Of a DNA stretch of 64,000 nucleotides, positions 44,483 to 52,726 are shown piece by piece (the first letter of the stretch is position 1; each line of letters starts with the position of its first letter). Origin of the DNA: Parabacteroides timonensis (GTDB taxonomy: Bacteria; Bacteroidota; Bacteroidia; Bacteroidales; Tannerellaceae); assembly GCF_900128505.1 (NCBI RefSeq), contig NZ_LT669941.1, forward strand, positions 3,466,420 through 3,530,419, given 5' to 3'. The notes under the pieces were generated by a model. That model was not told the DNA's origin. It did not search any database and saw nothing but the letters and a program-made list of their open reading frames with translations. The translations under genes were made by a program, and so were the position numbers.

Positions 44483-46489
44483 TTACTGCAATCTGAAAGT
44501 AAGAGGAACAGTGTATTTTACTCTCACTGCTTGTCCACGCTGAGTACCCGGTGTCCACTTCGGCATTTCACCGATGACACGTAAAGCTTCCTTATCTAAT
44601 TCCGGATCAAGCCCCTGAATAACAGCAGCATCACTAAGCGAACCATCCTTTTCTACTATAAACGAACAAACCACCCGTCCCTGAATACCTTTTTCCTGAG
44701 CTTCTTTCGGATATTGTATCGTTTTTGACAGGAAACTGATAAGAGCATTCTGTCCGCCAGGGAAGTTCGGCATCTTTTCTACCATTGTAAAGACTTGATT
44801 GGAGGAGCTTGACTGATTGTCAGAATTACTGCTACCATATCCCACTACCATGATACCTTCGTTATCATTATCATCATTCGGAACAGAACTAGTACCATCC
44901 GCTCTTTGCAGGCGGAAGGTAACGGGTACTGTATATTTTACAGCCACGTCTTGTCCTCTTTGTTTTCCGGGAATCCAGTTCGGCATTCCCGAAAGTACCC
45001 TGACTGCTTCTTTATCGAGCGATGGGTCGACACCCCGGATCACCTCGATATCACGGATGGAGCCATCCTTTTCCACAATGAATGAAGCCGTCACACGTCC
45101 CTGGATACCATTTTCCTGGGCTATCACCGGATATTTAACACTCTTTGCCAGATATTTTAACAACTCCCCTTGTCCACCCGGATATTCAGGCATTACTTCC
45201 ACTACGGTAAACACCTGATCCGACACTATTTGCGGTGTATTCGATGATCTCTGCGGAGTAGTTGACTGAGGTTGCGACTGCGTTCTGGAAACCGTTCCAT
45301 CCGAATACAACTGTACCTTCAAATCTCCCAATACATCTTTCACTGCCACTTCTTTTGACTTAGTCCCCGGGAATGAGAATACAAGAACTGCGTTCTTCGT
45401 CGTCTCCAGAGCGAATTTTCCATCCAGATCCGTTATTGTCCCGATGTTAGTTCCTTTTACAATCACGTTCGCACCGATTATCGGCCCGTTAAAATCGTCT
45501 ATCACCTGACCTTTCATTTTTACGACGTCTCCCGAAGCGATATTGAACTCGGTAGCTTCTTTTACTTCGGCAACGGCATCGGATGCAATTTTCCCCGTGA
45601 TACGGGCAACCGCCTCGATGTTGCTAAGCAGCATCAGGAATGCCGCCAGAGGAATGAATATCAGGTATTTTGTTCTTCCGATCCCGTGGGATCTCTTTTT
45701 ATTCATCATACTGATTCTGTTTTTTAGATGTAATACGTTAAAACTATTATATAATGTTGCTGCAGCCTGATAATGATGGGCAAGGCCTAACAGGTGATAC
45801 TGATAGCTCTTGCTGTCGTATCCGGATTGGATAACGGTATTGTCCGCCAGGTATTCCAGATTATGGCGTACTTCACGTTTCAGAAGCCACGCAAAGGGGT
45901 TCACCCAGCATATAACGGTAATCAGCTCGCAAATCATCACATCTACCGAATGCCATTGGAATACGTGTGTACATTCGTGTGTAAGTATCTCATCTATCTC
46001 TTTATCCGAATGGCTTTCCGGATATATGAATATCATTTGAAAGAACGAAAAGGGTCCGGCGGGTTTACTGAGCCGGTAGACCGGCACGCCATGTATAACT
46101 GTCCGCTGGCTGTTATAGGCCAGTAGCAGGATACTGCCGAACTGAACCAGGAAACGGACTAAAAGAAGGGCCACGACACCCCAGTAAAAATAGGAACTTG
46201 CCGAAAGCAGGATATTCTTCCAGTCGGTCTTCACCACCACATCGGGTGTTACGGTGATTTCCGGCAAGATGGCCGAATACATCTGTATCACTTCCGTCAT
46301 CGGCTCCTGTTCTTTTACCCATTCCTGTATATTAAGCAAGGGGTAAAGTAGCGCCAAGCCAAAGAAAGCAAGGAGAGAGATACGGCGCAACTTAAAGAAC
46401 GTGTCCTTATAAAAGAGCAAACGGTAGAAGGCATAAAAGAGTACAAAGGCTACATTCACCTTCAGAAAGTAGGCAAATTCCGGTGTCAT
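44483..46489 (-). CDS. BlaR1-like M56 metallopeptidase with regulatory-like domain and two TonB C-terminal domains
   Basis: A 668-residue inner-membrane protein. Transmembrane helices near residues 10-28, 36-52, 97-120, 182-198 and 270-288; the M56 zinc motif HECTH (171-175) with the downstream Glu in NLEYLADN (about 208-215). After the last helix the periplasmic part holds a carboxypeptidase-regulatory-like domain (about 330-400, KGQVIDDFNGPIIGANVIVKG) and two TonB_C domains (about 428-530 and 572-668), each with PGGQ, IQGRV and the VKYTVPVTF-type end; they are clearly duplicated. There is no penicillin-binding sensor domain, so the signal is not a beta-lactam by the BlaR1 mechanism. It lies 21 bp after the BlaI-type repressor gene and would be expected to trigger its cleavage. 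Confidence 0.92.
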   Translation of the reverse strand: MTPEFAYFLKVNVAFVLFYAFYRLLFYKDTFFKLRRISLLAFFGLALLYPLLNIQEWVKEQEPMTEVIQMYSAILPEITVTPDVVVKTDWKNILLSASSYFYWGVVALLLVRFLVQFGSILLLAYNSQRTVIHGVPVYRLSKPAGPFSFFQMIFIYPESHSDKEIDEILTHECTHVFQWHSVDVMICELITVICWVNPFAWLLKREVRHNLEYLADNTVIQSGYDSKSYQYHLLGLAHHYQAAATLYNSFNVLHLKNRISMMNKKRSHGIGRTKYLIFIPLAAFLMLLSNIEAVARITGKIASDAVAEVKEATEFNIASGDVVKMKGQVIDDFNGPIIGANVIVKGTNIGTITDLDGKFALETTKNAVLVFSFPGTKSKEVAVKDVLGDLKVQLYSDGTVSRTQSQPQSTTPQRSSNTPQIVSDQVFTVVEVMPEYPGGQGELLKYLAKSVKYPVIAQENGIQGRVTASFIVEKDGSIRDIEVIRGVDPSLDKEAVRVLSGMPNWIPGKQRGQDVAVKYTVPVTFRLQRADGTSSVPNDDNDNEGIMVVGYGSSNSDNQSSSSNQVFTMVEKMPNFPGGQNALISFLSKTIQYPKEAQEKGIQGRVVCSFIVEKDGSLSDAAVIQGLDPELDKEALRVIGEMPKWTPGTQRGQAVRVKYTVPLTFRLQ

Positions 46490-46510
46490 GGTAATAAGGT
46501 GTTAAAAGGT

Positions 46511-46873
46511 TTATTCTTTTCCTTTTTCTATCAGATCGATGATGTCTTTCAAATCATCCGTAGAGATCTTCTGCTCTTTGGCGAAGAAGGAAACCATCTC
46601 TTTGTATGAGTCTTCAAAGTAGTTACGAACAACACCGCTCATAAAGGTTCGTTTATATTCGCTCTCCGGTATCAGCGGAGTATATTCGTACGTATTACCA
46701 TAGCGTTTGTTCTTCACATACTTTTTACGTTCCAGATTTTTCACGATAGAAGCAAGCGTGGTGTAAGGGGGCTTCGGGTCCGGATACTTCGCCAGTATAT
46801 CTTTAACGAAACAAGGACCAATCTGCCATATCCAGCGCATTACCTCTTCTTCCTGCATTGTCAATTTTTCCAT
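46511..46873 (-). CDS. BlaI/MecI/CopY-type transcriptional repressor
   Basis: A 120-residue cytosolic winged-helix repressor. Residues 1-70 form the DNA-binding domain (TMQEEEVMRWIWQIGPCFVKDILAKY, TTLASIVKNLERKKYV, the basic wing NKRYGNTYEYTPLI); residues 75-120 form the dimerisation helices, with VSFFAKEQKIS in the place where BlaI and MecI are cut. First gene of the seven-gene operon; two dyads straddle its -7 box, so autorepression is very likely. The cognate protease is encoded directly downstream. Confidence 0.93.
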   Translation of the reverse strand: MEKLTMQEEEVMRWIWQIGPCFVKDILAKYPDPKPPYTTLASIVKNLERKKYVKNKRYGNTYEYTPLIPESEYKRTFMSGVVRNYFEDSYKEMVSFFAKEQKISTDDLKDIIDLIEKGKE

Positions 46874-46887
46874 GATTCCTATTTATT

Positions 46888-46921
46888 TACGATTATATCG
46901 CAAATCTACGAAAATATCGTA
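46888..46921 (-). promoter_or_regulatory. BlaI-type operator pair and -7 element of the seven-gene operon
   Basis: Dyad 1 at 46888-46902 (TACGA-N5-TCGCA) and dyad 2 at 46907-46921 (TACGA-N5-TCGTA, perfect half-sites), centres 19 bp apart. Between and overlapping them lies the minus-strand -7 box TAGATTTG at 46901-46908, 28 bp before the repressor ATG at 46873. The position is that of autorepression sites; known BlaI/MecI sites carry TACA/TGTA half-sites, so specificity here differs. Confidence 0.7.
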
Positions 46922-47008
46922 CACGCACAATAAATAAGAAGTTAATAAGTATTAAAGAAAATTTTCCAAAACGATCACGCGCTTAACAATTTATCTCCAA
47001 AAATTCAA

Positions 47009-47016
47009 TACTTTTG
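47009..47016 (+). promoter_or_regulatory. -7 element of the DUF418 gene
   Basis: TACTTTTG, exact TAnnTTTG, 41 bp before ATG 47058. Confidence 0.5.
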
Positions 47017-47057
47017 TAATTCAATTCTAATACCATAATTTATAAAGTATAGATACT

Positions 47058-48245
47058 ATGCAACAAACAACCCTTACAAAAATTCCACGCATCGAAGTGG
47101 TAGACGCTCTGCGTGGCTTTGCCGTACTGGCAATTATTCTTGTTCATAACCTGGAACACTTCATCTTTCCGGTATATCCCGATCCAGCCAGTCAACCGGA
47201 ATGGCTTAATATCCTCGACGAAGGTGTATTCAGTGTTATTTTCTCTCTCTTTGCAGGGAAAGCCTATGCTATCTTTTCGCTCTTATTCGGTTTCACATTT
47301 TATATTCAATATACCAATCAACTAAGAAAAGGAAAAGACTTCGGATACCGTTTCCTCTGGCGTCTGCTTCTACTGGCAGGTTTTGCCACATTGAACGCCG
47401 CCTTTTTCCCGGCAGGTGACGTATTACTGCTTTTCTGCTTTGTCGGCTTGTTCCTATTCCTCGTCCGCAAATGGAACGACAAGGCTGTACTGATCGCTGC
47501 AATCATCCTTTTGCTGCAACCTGTAGAATGGTTCCATTACATCGCCAGCCTATTCAATCCTGAATATACTTTACCTAATCTGGGTGTTGGTGATATGTAT
47601 GGCGAAGTAGCCGAATACACCAAAGAAGGTAATTTCTGGAAATTCATCTGGGGCAATGTAACGCTTGGACAGAAGGCAAGCTTGTTCTGGGCAATCGGTG
47701 CAGGACGCTTCTTGCAAACAGCCGGACTATTTATGCTGGGATTATTGATAGGCAGAAAACAACTGTTCGTTACTTCCGACAGCAACACTCGCTTCTGGGT
47801 AAAGGCACTCATCATTTCTTCCATCCTGTTCTGCCCGCTTTACCAACTAAAAGTAATGCTGTATGATAACATCGACGTTCCAATGATTAAGCAAACAGTA
47901 GGTGTCATCCTCGATATGTGGCAGAAATTTGCTTTCACAGCCGTATTGGTTGCCTCTTTTGTACTGCTCTATCAGAAAGAATCATTCAAGAAACTCACAG
48001 CTGGATTACGCTTTTACGGTAAGATGAGTTTGACAAACTATATCTCTCAATCCATTATGGGGGCTATTATCTATTTCCCCTTTGGATTATACCTGGCACC
48101 TTATTGCGGATACACAGTCAGCCTGTTGATCGGCTTCGTACTGTTCCTGTTGCAGGTAAGTTTCTGTAAATGGTGGCTGAAAGGCCATAAACAAGGGCCT
48201 CTGGAAAGCATCTGGCACAAGCTGACCTGGATCAATTCAAAATAA
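47058..48245 (+). CDS. DUF418 family multi-pass membrane protein
   Basis: A 395-residue inner-membrane protein with about eight to ten hydrophobic helices. The N-terminus RIEVVDALRGFAVLAIILVHN is the typical acyltransferase-3-like/DUF418 opening, and the C-terminal FYGKMSLTNYISQSIMGAIIYFPFG is the DUF418 signature. Related proteins are thought to be envelope acyltransferases or transporters, but the activity is not established. Divergent from the BlaI-led operon with a 184-bp gap; monocistronic. Confidence 0.9.
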   Translation: MQQTTLTKIPRIEVVDALRGFAVLAIILVHNLEHFIFPVYPDPASQPEWLNILDEGVFSVIFSLFAGKAYAIFSLLFGFTFYIQYTNQLRKGKDFGYRFLWRLLLLAGFATLNAAFFPAGDVLLLFCFVGLFLFLVRKWNDKAVLIAAIILLLQPVEWFHYIASLFNPEYTLPNLGVGDMYGEVAEYTKEGNFWKFIWGNVTLGQKASLFWAIGAGRFLQTAGLFMLGLLIGRKQLFVTSDSNTRFWVKALIISSILFCPLYQLKVMLYDNIDVPMIKQTVGVILDMWQKFAFTAVLVASFVLLYQKESFKKLTAGLRFYGKMSLTNYISQSIMGAIIYFPFGLYLAPYCGYTVSLLIGFVLFLLQVSFCKWWLKGHKQGPLESIWHKLTWINSK

Positions 48246-48400
48246 CAGGGTAAATCTGGTTTAAAACGAAATATATCCGATAGTATCGATTGCTGCAAAA
48301 CAAGCACTTATTCCTATAAGGAGATTTTTGTATTAAGAAAAGGATCAGAGGAAGAAGGAATTTCGTACTGAAGGAATGAGAAAAATCACACTAAGCATTT

Positions 48401-48482
48401 GCTTGTCGATAATTGTCGACAAGCCTGTTCATAATTGTCGACAAGCTTTCCCACAATTGTCAACAAGCCTGTCGACAATTAT
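48401..48482. repeat. TTGTCGACAAGC repeat array, 22-bp period
   Basis: AATTGTCGACAAGC at 48411-48424 and 48433-48446 and AATTGTCAACAAGC at 48455-48468 are direct repeats exactly 22 bp apart. Inverted copies flank them: GCTTGTCGAT at 48401-48410 and GTCGACAATTAT at 48471-48482. The same word forms the inverted repeat at 20091-20136. The 399-bp gap between the DUF418 and mazF genes also holds the inverted repeat below and no ORF. Confidence 0.7.
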
Positions 48483-48503
48483 CAACAACAAACTTCTAAA
48501 GGA

Positions 48504-48562
48504 TGTCCTGTCCTGAAATAAGTTGACAAAACACCAGGGTAAACTTATGTCAGGACAGGACA
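48504..48562. repeat. 21-bp inverted repeat, possible insertion-element scar
   Basis: Arms 48504-48524 (TGTCCTGTCCTGA-AATAAGTT) and 48542-48562 pair with a single mismatch around 17 nt. The AATAAGTTGACAAAA and AAACTTATGTCAGGAC words look like the two ends of a small transposable element joined together. With no T-run it is not a classical terminator. Element identity is inference. Confidence 0.55.
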
Positions 48563-48644
48563 GTCGAAACGAGAAAGATCATATTCCCAAAGCAGGGCCT
48601 CGGAAATAAAATAATGATTTATCAAACACCCAAAAGATCTATTC

Positions 48645-48971
48645 TTATAAAATAAGTAATTCTTCCAACGCTTCCGCTAAAGCATCTATCTCGTCCTCAC
48701 TCAGGATTCCGATCAACTTTCCTATACGTTGTTTATCTATTGTACATATCTGCTCTGTAGCTAACATTCCTTCTTTACCATCTAAAGAGCACTTAACCCG
48801 CCAGGGATAAGATTTTACTGTTGACGTCAAAGGAATAATAATTACCGTATTCAAATGTCGATTCAACTCATTCGGTGAAACAACCGCAGCAGGTCTGATC
48901 TTATTTATCTCACTTCCTTTCGTTGGATTAAAATCGACCCAGTAGATTGAATATTGCTCTATTTGTTCCAT
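48645..48971 (-). CDS. mazF: MazF/PemK-family endoribonuclease toxin
   Basis: A 108-residue toxin expected to cut mRNA at short sequence motifs. It has the family opening YSIYWVDFNPTKGSEINKIRPAAVVSP (beta1-beta2 loop with the conserved Arg26-Pro) and VIIIPLTST (about 43-51) supplying the conserved Thr. Length is normal. It overlaps the antitoxin gene by 13 bp, giving translational coupling with antitoxin made first. Confidence 0.93.
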   Translation of the reverse strand: MEQIEQYSIYWVDFNPTKGSEINKIRPAAVVSPNELNRHLNTVIIIPLTSTVKSYPWRVKCSLDGKEGMLATEQICTIDKQRIGKLIGILSEDEIDALAEALEELLIL

Positions 48972-49213
48972 TCTATCTCCTCCATATCTTCATCTTCAAA
49001 AACATCAGGAATAAGTAATTCATCATCTCCCGCTGCATGCATTTCCTTTGCAGCCGCTTCCCAAATCCGTCGGGGAACAGGTTTAATAATAATACTATTA
49101 TCCTCCAAAGTGACAAATACCTGATCTTTAACCGCCAGGTTCAGCCGTTTTAGTATGTGTGAAGGCAGTATAACCCCCATACTATTTCCTATTTGTACAA
49201 TATTTCTTTCCAT
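48959..49213 (-). CDS. mazE: MazE-type AbrB-fold antitoxin
   Basis: An 84-residue antitoxin. Residues 1-48 are the swapped-hairpin AbrB/MazE DNA-binding domain (IVQIGNSMGVILPSHILKRLNL); residues 50-84 are an acidic tail (ELLIPDVFEDEDMEEIEW) of the sort that wraps the MazF dimer and masks its active site. It precedes and overlaps mazF; repeated GTTATAAC sites upstream fit autoregulation by the MazEF complex. Confidence 0.92.
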   Translation of the reverse strand: MERNIVQIGNSMGVILPSHILKRLNLAVKDQVFVTLEDNSIIIKPVPRRIWEAAAKEMHAAGDDELLIPDVFEDEDMEEIEWNK

Positions 49214-49224
49214 ACATCCAATAT

Positions 49225-49281
49225 GTTATAACATTATCTTTACACAAAGACAGTAATAAGAGCATCACGTTATAACATTAT
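49225..49281 (-). promoter_or_regulatory. MazEF operator repeats with promoter between them
   Basis: GTTATAACATTAT occurs at 49225-49237 and 49269-49281 (44 bp apart); the core GTTATAAC is a palindrome, extended to ATGTTATAACAT in the first copy. Between them the minus-strand -7-like TGTCTTTG lies at 49244-49251, 30 bp before the mazE ATG at 49213. Confidence 0.6.
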
Positions 49282-49427
49282 TCTGTTAAAAGATATATCT
49301 ACAAATAATAACCTTAGATCAATTTAGAATAGAACCAATTGACAATATAATCAAGATATGTACTATTTAATTCCATTTTGTGCAAATGTTTTCGCACACA
49401 CATTATAGGATATTAAATATAATCTAC

Positions 49428-49435
49428 TACTTTTG
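49428..49435 (+). promoter_or_regulatory. -7 element of the kdgK-eda-uxaC operon
   Basis: TACTTTTG, exact TAnnTTTG, 24 bp before ATG 49460. It overlaps the start of a longer open frame (49433) and so supports the 49460 start. Confidence 0.55.
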
Positions 49436-49459
49436 CACTGGAATATAAATGTTTATGCC

Positions 49460-50503
49460 ATGGATAAAAAAGTAATAACCTTTGGAGAGATAATGCTCAG
49501 ACTGGCCACACCAGATTATCTCCGTTTTAGTCAGAGTAATCAATTGAATGCCACCTTTGGCGGTGGTGAAGCCAATGTTGCCGTATCGTTGGCAAATTAC
49601 GGGATTGCAGCAGAGTTTGTTACCCGTTTACCGAAAAACGACATTGCACGGGCCTGTGTAATGGATTTACGTAAATATGGTGTAGGAACTTCACATATTG
49701 TTTATGGGGGCGACCGCCTGGGTATCTATTTCCTGGAAACAGGAGCCGTAGCCCGTGCCAGCAAAGTTGTTTACGATCGTGCACATTCTTCGATTGCTGA
49801 AATCCAGCCGGGAATGATCAATTGGGAAGAGGTATTGAAAGATGCTTCCTGGTTCCACTGGACAGGTATCACGCCGGCGATCTCTCAAGGTGCTGCCGAT
49901 GCTTGCCTGGAAGCGATCCAGACAGCTAACAAACTGGGTATTCCCGTATCCTGTGATATTAACTACCGCAAGAACCTGTGGAAGTATGGAAAGACAGCTT
50001 CCGAAATAATGCCGGCACTGGTTGCCGGATGCGACGTTATCCTGGGAAATGAAGAGGATGCAGAAAAGGTATTCGGTATCAAACCAGAAGGATTTGACGT
50101 AGCACAAACAGCCGGTGAAGTGAACGCTGCCGAATTTGAATCGGTTTGTACACAGTTGATGGCAAAATTCCCACGTGCAAAGAAAGTGATCATTACACTG
50201 CGTGGTTCGATCAATGCGAACCACAATACATGGGGTGGTGTTCTCTATGCAGACGGTAAACTATATCAATCACGCCGTTACGATATCACACATATCGTAG
50301 ACCGTGTAGGCGGTGGCGACTCATTTATGGGTGGTTTGATCTATGGCCTGCTTACTTATACGACCGACGATCAGAAAGCACTCGACTTCGCTGTTGCCGC
50401 TTCCTGCCTGAAACATACGATCTATGGTGACTTCAACCAGGTAACTGTCGACGAAGTGGAGAAACTGATGGAAGGCGACGGTTCAGGACGAGTTTCAAGA
50501 TAG
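49460..50503 (+). CDS. kdgK: 2-keto-3-deoxygluconate kinase (PfkB family)
   Basis: A 347-residue cytosolic kinase that phosphorylates KDG to KDPG in hexuronate breakdown. PfkB signatures: FGGGEANVAVSLANYG (33-48) and VGGGDSFMGG (283-292) with catalytic Asp287. The 2-keto-3-deoxygluconate assignment rests on the operon: the KDPG aldolase is the next gene and uronate isomerase the third. The start is placed after the -7 element at MDKKVITFGE. Confidence 0.9.
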   Translation: MDKKVITFGEIMLRLATPDYLRFSQSNQLNATFGGGEANVAVSLANYGIAAEFVTRLPKNDIARACVMDLRKYGVGTSHIVYGGDRLGIYFLETGAVARASKVVYDRAHSSIAEIQPGMINWEEVLKDASWFHWTGITPAISQGAADACLEAIQTANKLGIPVSCDINYRKNLWKYGKTASEIMPALVAGCDVILGNEEDAEKVFGIKPEGFDVAQTAGEVNAAEFESVCTQLMAKFPRAKKVIITLRGSINANHNTWGGVLYADGKLYQSRRYDITHIVDRVGGGDSFMGGLIYGLLTYTTDDQKALDFAVAASCLKHTIYGDFNQVTVDEVEKLMEGDGSGRVSR

Positions 50504-50549
50504 TTGAAAATTGACAGTTGACATTTAATATATTAAAGAATACATAGTT

Positions 50550-51218
50550 ATGGCTAGATTTAGTAAAATGCAGGTATTGGATGCGATGATCAGCACCGGA
50601 ATGGTACCTGTCTATTATAATAAAGATATAGAAACAGCCAAACAGGTATTGAAAGCCTGTTATGAGGGTGGTGTGCGTGCATTTGAATTTACCAATCGCG
50701 GGGATTTCGCTCACGAGGTTTTTGCCGAGTTGGTAAAATATGCGGCCAAAGAATGTCCGGATATGATCCTAGGTATCGGTTCCATCGTCGATCCAGCTAC
50801 AGCCGCTTTGTTCCTGCAACTGGGAGCGAATTTCGTGGTAGGCCCGTTGTTCAACCCGGAAATTGCGAAGGTATGTAACCGCCGCCTGGTTCCTTATACG
50901 CCGGGATGCGGTTCTGTTTCAGAAGTAGGTTTTGCACAGGAAGTGGGCTGCGACTTATGTAAGGTATTCCCTGCCGGAAATGTTGGCGGGCCTTCTTTTG
51001 TAAAAAATATGAAAGCACCGATGCCCTGGTCATTAATCATGGCTACCGGAGCCGTAGAGCCGACGGAAGAAAACCTATCTGCCTGGTTCAAAGCCGGTGT
51101 TACTTGTGTAGGCATGGGGTCTAATCTCTTCCCGAAAGAGGCCATTGCCTCGAAAGACTGGAAAGCGATAACAGGCCTTTGTATCAGGGCTTTAGAGATC
51201 ATCAAAAAATACCGTTAA
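50550..51218 (+). CDS. eda: KDPG/KHG aldolase
   Basis: A 222-residue class I aldolase that cleaves 2-keto-3-deoxy-6-phosphogluconate to pyruvate and glyceraldehyde-3-phosphate. The Schiff-base lysine is Lys138 in DLCKVFPAGNVGG, with Glu46 and Arg50 in FEFTNRGD and PYTPGCGS (115-122). Length is typical. It is 46 bp after kdgK and 3 bp before uxaC; the product of KdgK is its substrate. Confidence 0.95.
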   Translation: MARFSKMQVLDAMISTGMVPVYYNKDIETAKQVLKACYEGGVRAFEFTNRGDFAHEVFAELVKYAAKECPDMILGIGSIVDPATAALFLQLGANFVVGPLFNPEIAKVCNRRLVPYTPGCGSVSEVGFAQEVGCDLCKVFPAGNVGGPSFVKNMKAPMPWSLIMATGAVEPTEENLSAWFKAGVTCVGMGSNLFPKEAIASKDWKAITGLCIRALEIIKKYR

Positions 51219-51221
51219 GTT

Positions 51222-52625
51222 ATGAAAGCATTTCTTGATTCTGATTTCCTGCTTCAGACGGAAACAGCCCGGCAGCTGTACCACGAACATGCAGCGAAAA
51301 TGCCGATCATCGACTACCATTGTCACCTGATCCCGCAACAGATTGCCGACAATTATCAGTTTGCCGATCTGACCGAGATCTGGCTGGGTGGCGACCATTA
51401 CAAATGGCGTGCGATGCGTGCCAACGGTGTTCCCGAAGAATATATCACCGGCAACAAACCTTCGTTCGAGAAGTTTGAAAAGTGGGCCGATACCTTGCAG
51501 CACGCTATGCGCAATCCGCTTTATCACTGGACTCACCTGGAACTGAGCCGTATATTCGGTGTCAATAAGGTGTTGAACCCTTCAACTGCCCGCGAAATAT
51601 ACGACGAATGTACAGCGAAGCTGCAAACACCCGAATTCCGTGCCCAAGCAATCATGGAGCGCATGAATGTAGAGGTTGTTTGTACAACCGACGATCCGTC
51701 GGACTCATTGGAATATCATATAGCGATTCGCAACACCCCGTTGAAGACCAAAGTGCTTCCAACCTGGCGCCCGGACAAAGCGATGGCAATCGAAAACGTA
51801 GCCGTTTACAACGAGTACCTGACCAAACTGGAAGCGGCTTCGAATATGTCGATCCTGTCTTTCAACGATTTGCTGGCTGCCTTGCAGAAACGTCACGATT
51901 TCTTCGAGTCATTGGGTTGCTGTGTATCAGATCACGGTCTGAGTACCTTCTATGCAACTCCATATACGAATGCAGAAATAGAGGCTATCTTTATGAAAGC
52001 CCGTATGAATAAAATACTGACCGGTGAAGAAATCGATAAGTTCCGTTCCGCCATGCTTTACGAACTGGCTGTAATGGATGCACGCAGTAATTGGGCACAA
52101 CAGTTCCATATTGGTGCGACACGTAACAACAATGCCCGGATGTTTAAGAAACTGGGGCCGGATACGGGTTATGATGCTATCGGCGACCTGGAAGTAGCAG
52201 AACCGATGGTTCGTTTCCTCAGCCGTCTGGAAGAAGATGGCATGCTGGCAAAAACAATCCTCTACAACCTGAATCCGAAAGACAATGCCGTAATGATGAC
52301 AACAGCTTACAGCTTCAACGACGGTTCACTGGCGGGCAAAATGCAATATGGTGCAGGTTGGTGGTTCCTGGATCAGATCCATGGCATGGAAGACCAGATG
52401 AATACGCTTTCCGACCTGGGTCTATTGAGCCGTTTCGTCGGAATGCTGACCGACTCACGCAGTTTCCTGTCATATCCGCGTCATGAATACTTCCGCCGCA
52501 TCCTTTGTAATATGTTGGGTAAAGAAATTGAAAACGGCGAACTGCCTGTTTCCGAACTGCCTTTCATCTGCAAGATGGTAGAAGATATCAGTTACAGGAA
52601 CGCTAAAGAGTATTTTGGATTTTAA
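51222..52625 (+). CDS. uxaC: Glucuronate (uronate) isomerase
   Basis: A 467-residue cytosolic enzyme that isomerises glucuronate to fructuronate and galacturonate to tagaturonate, the entry to hexuronate degradation. The amidohydrolase-type metal site H33-C-H35 in IIDYHCHLIPQQ, the segment FEKFEKWADTL and RNNARMFKKLGPDTGYD (about 300-316) are family features. It lies 3 bp after eda and closes the operon; the reductases and dehydratases (UxaB/UxaA/UxuA/UxuB) are not in the window. Confidence 0.96.
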   Translation: MKAFLDSDFLLQTETARQLYHEHAAKMPIIDYHCHLIPQQIADNYQFADLTEIWLGGDHYKWRAMRANGVPEEYITGNKPSFEKFEKWADTLQHAMRNPLYHWTHLELSRIFGVNKVLNPSTAREIYDECTAKLQTPEFRAQAIMERMNVEVVCTTDDPSDSLEYHIAIRNTPLKTKVLPTWRPDKAMAIENVAVYNEYLTKLEAASNMSILSFNDLLAALQKRHDFFESLGCCVSDHGLSTFYATPYTNAEIEAIFMKARMNKILTGEEIDKFRSAMLYELAVMDARSNWAQQFHIGATRNNNARMFKKLGPDTGYDAIGDLEVAEPMVRFLSRLEEDGMLAKTILYNLNPKDNAVMMTTAYSFNDGSLAGKMQYGAGWWFLDQIHGMEDQMNTLSDLGLLSRFVGMLTDSRSFLSYPRHEYFRRILCNMLGKEIENGELPVSELPFICKMVEDISYRNAKEYFGF

Positions 52626-52648
52626 GAATTGGTAGTTTTTAGCATAAA

Positions 52649-52692
52649 AAAAGGTGTATCATACAGCTCCGGCTATTTTTGATACACCTTTT
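52649..52692. terminator. Terminator between uxaC and the PorW-like gene
   Basis: Perfect 13-bp arms 52649-52661 (AAAAGGTGTATCA) and 52680-52692, with T-runs on both sides (TTTTCGCTTTAT and TTTTTTTATGC on the opposite strand). It serves both convergent genes. Confidence 0.88.
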
Positions 52693-52726
52693 CGCTTTAT
52701 TACAATTTCATTGAAATACTCCCTGA

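Noticed and set aside
44483..46873. Beta-lactam resistance sensor (BlaI/BlaR1) reading of the repressor-protease pair
   Set aside because: The protease has no penicillin-binding domain and no beta-lactamase gene is in the operon.
48401..48482. CRISPR array
   Set aside because: The 22-bp period leaves spacers of only 8 bp, copies are inverted at the ends, and no cas gene is present.
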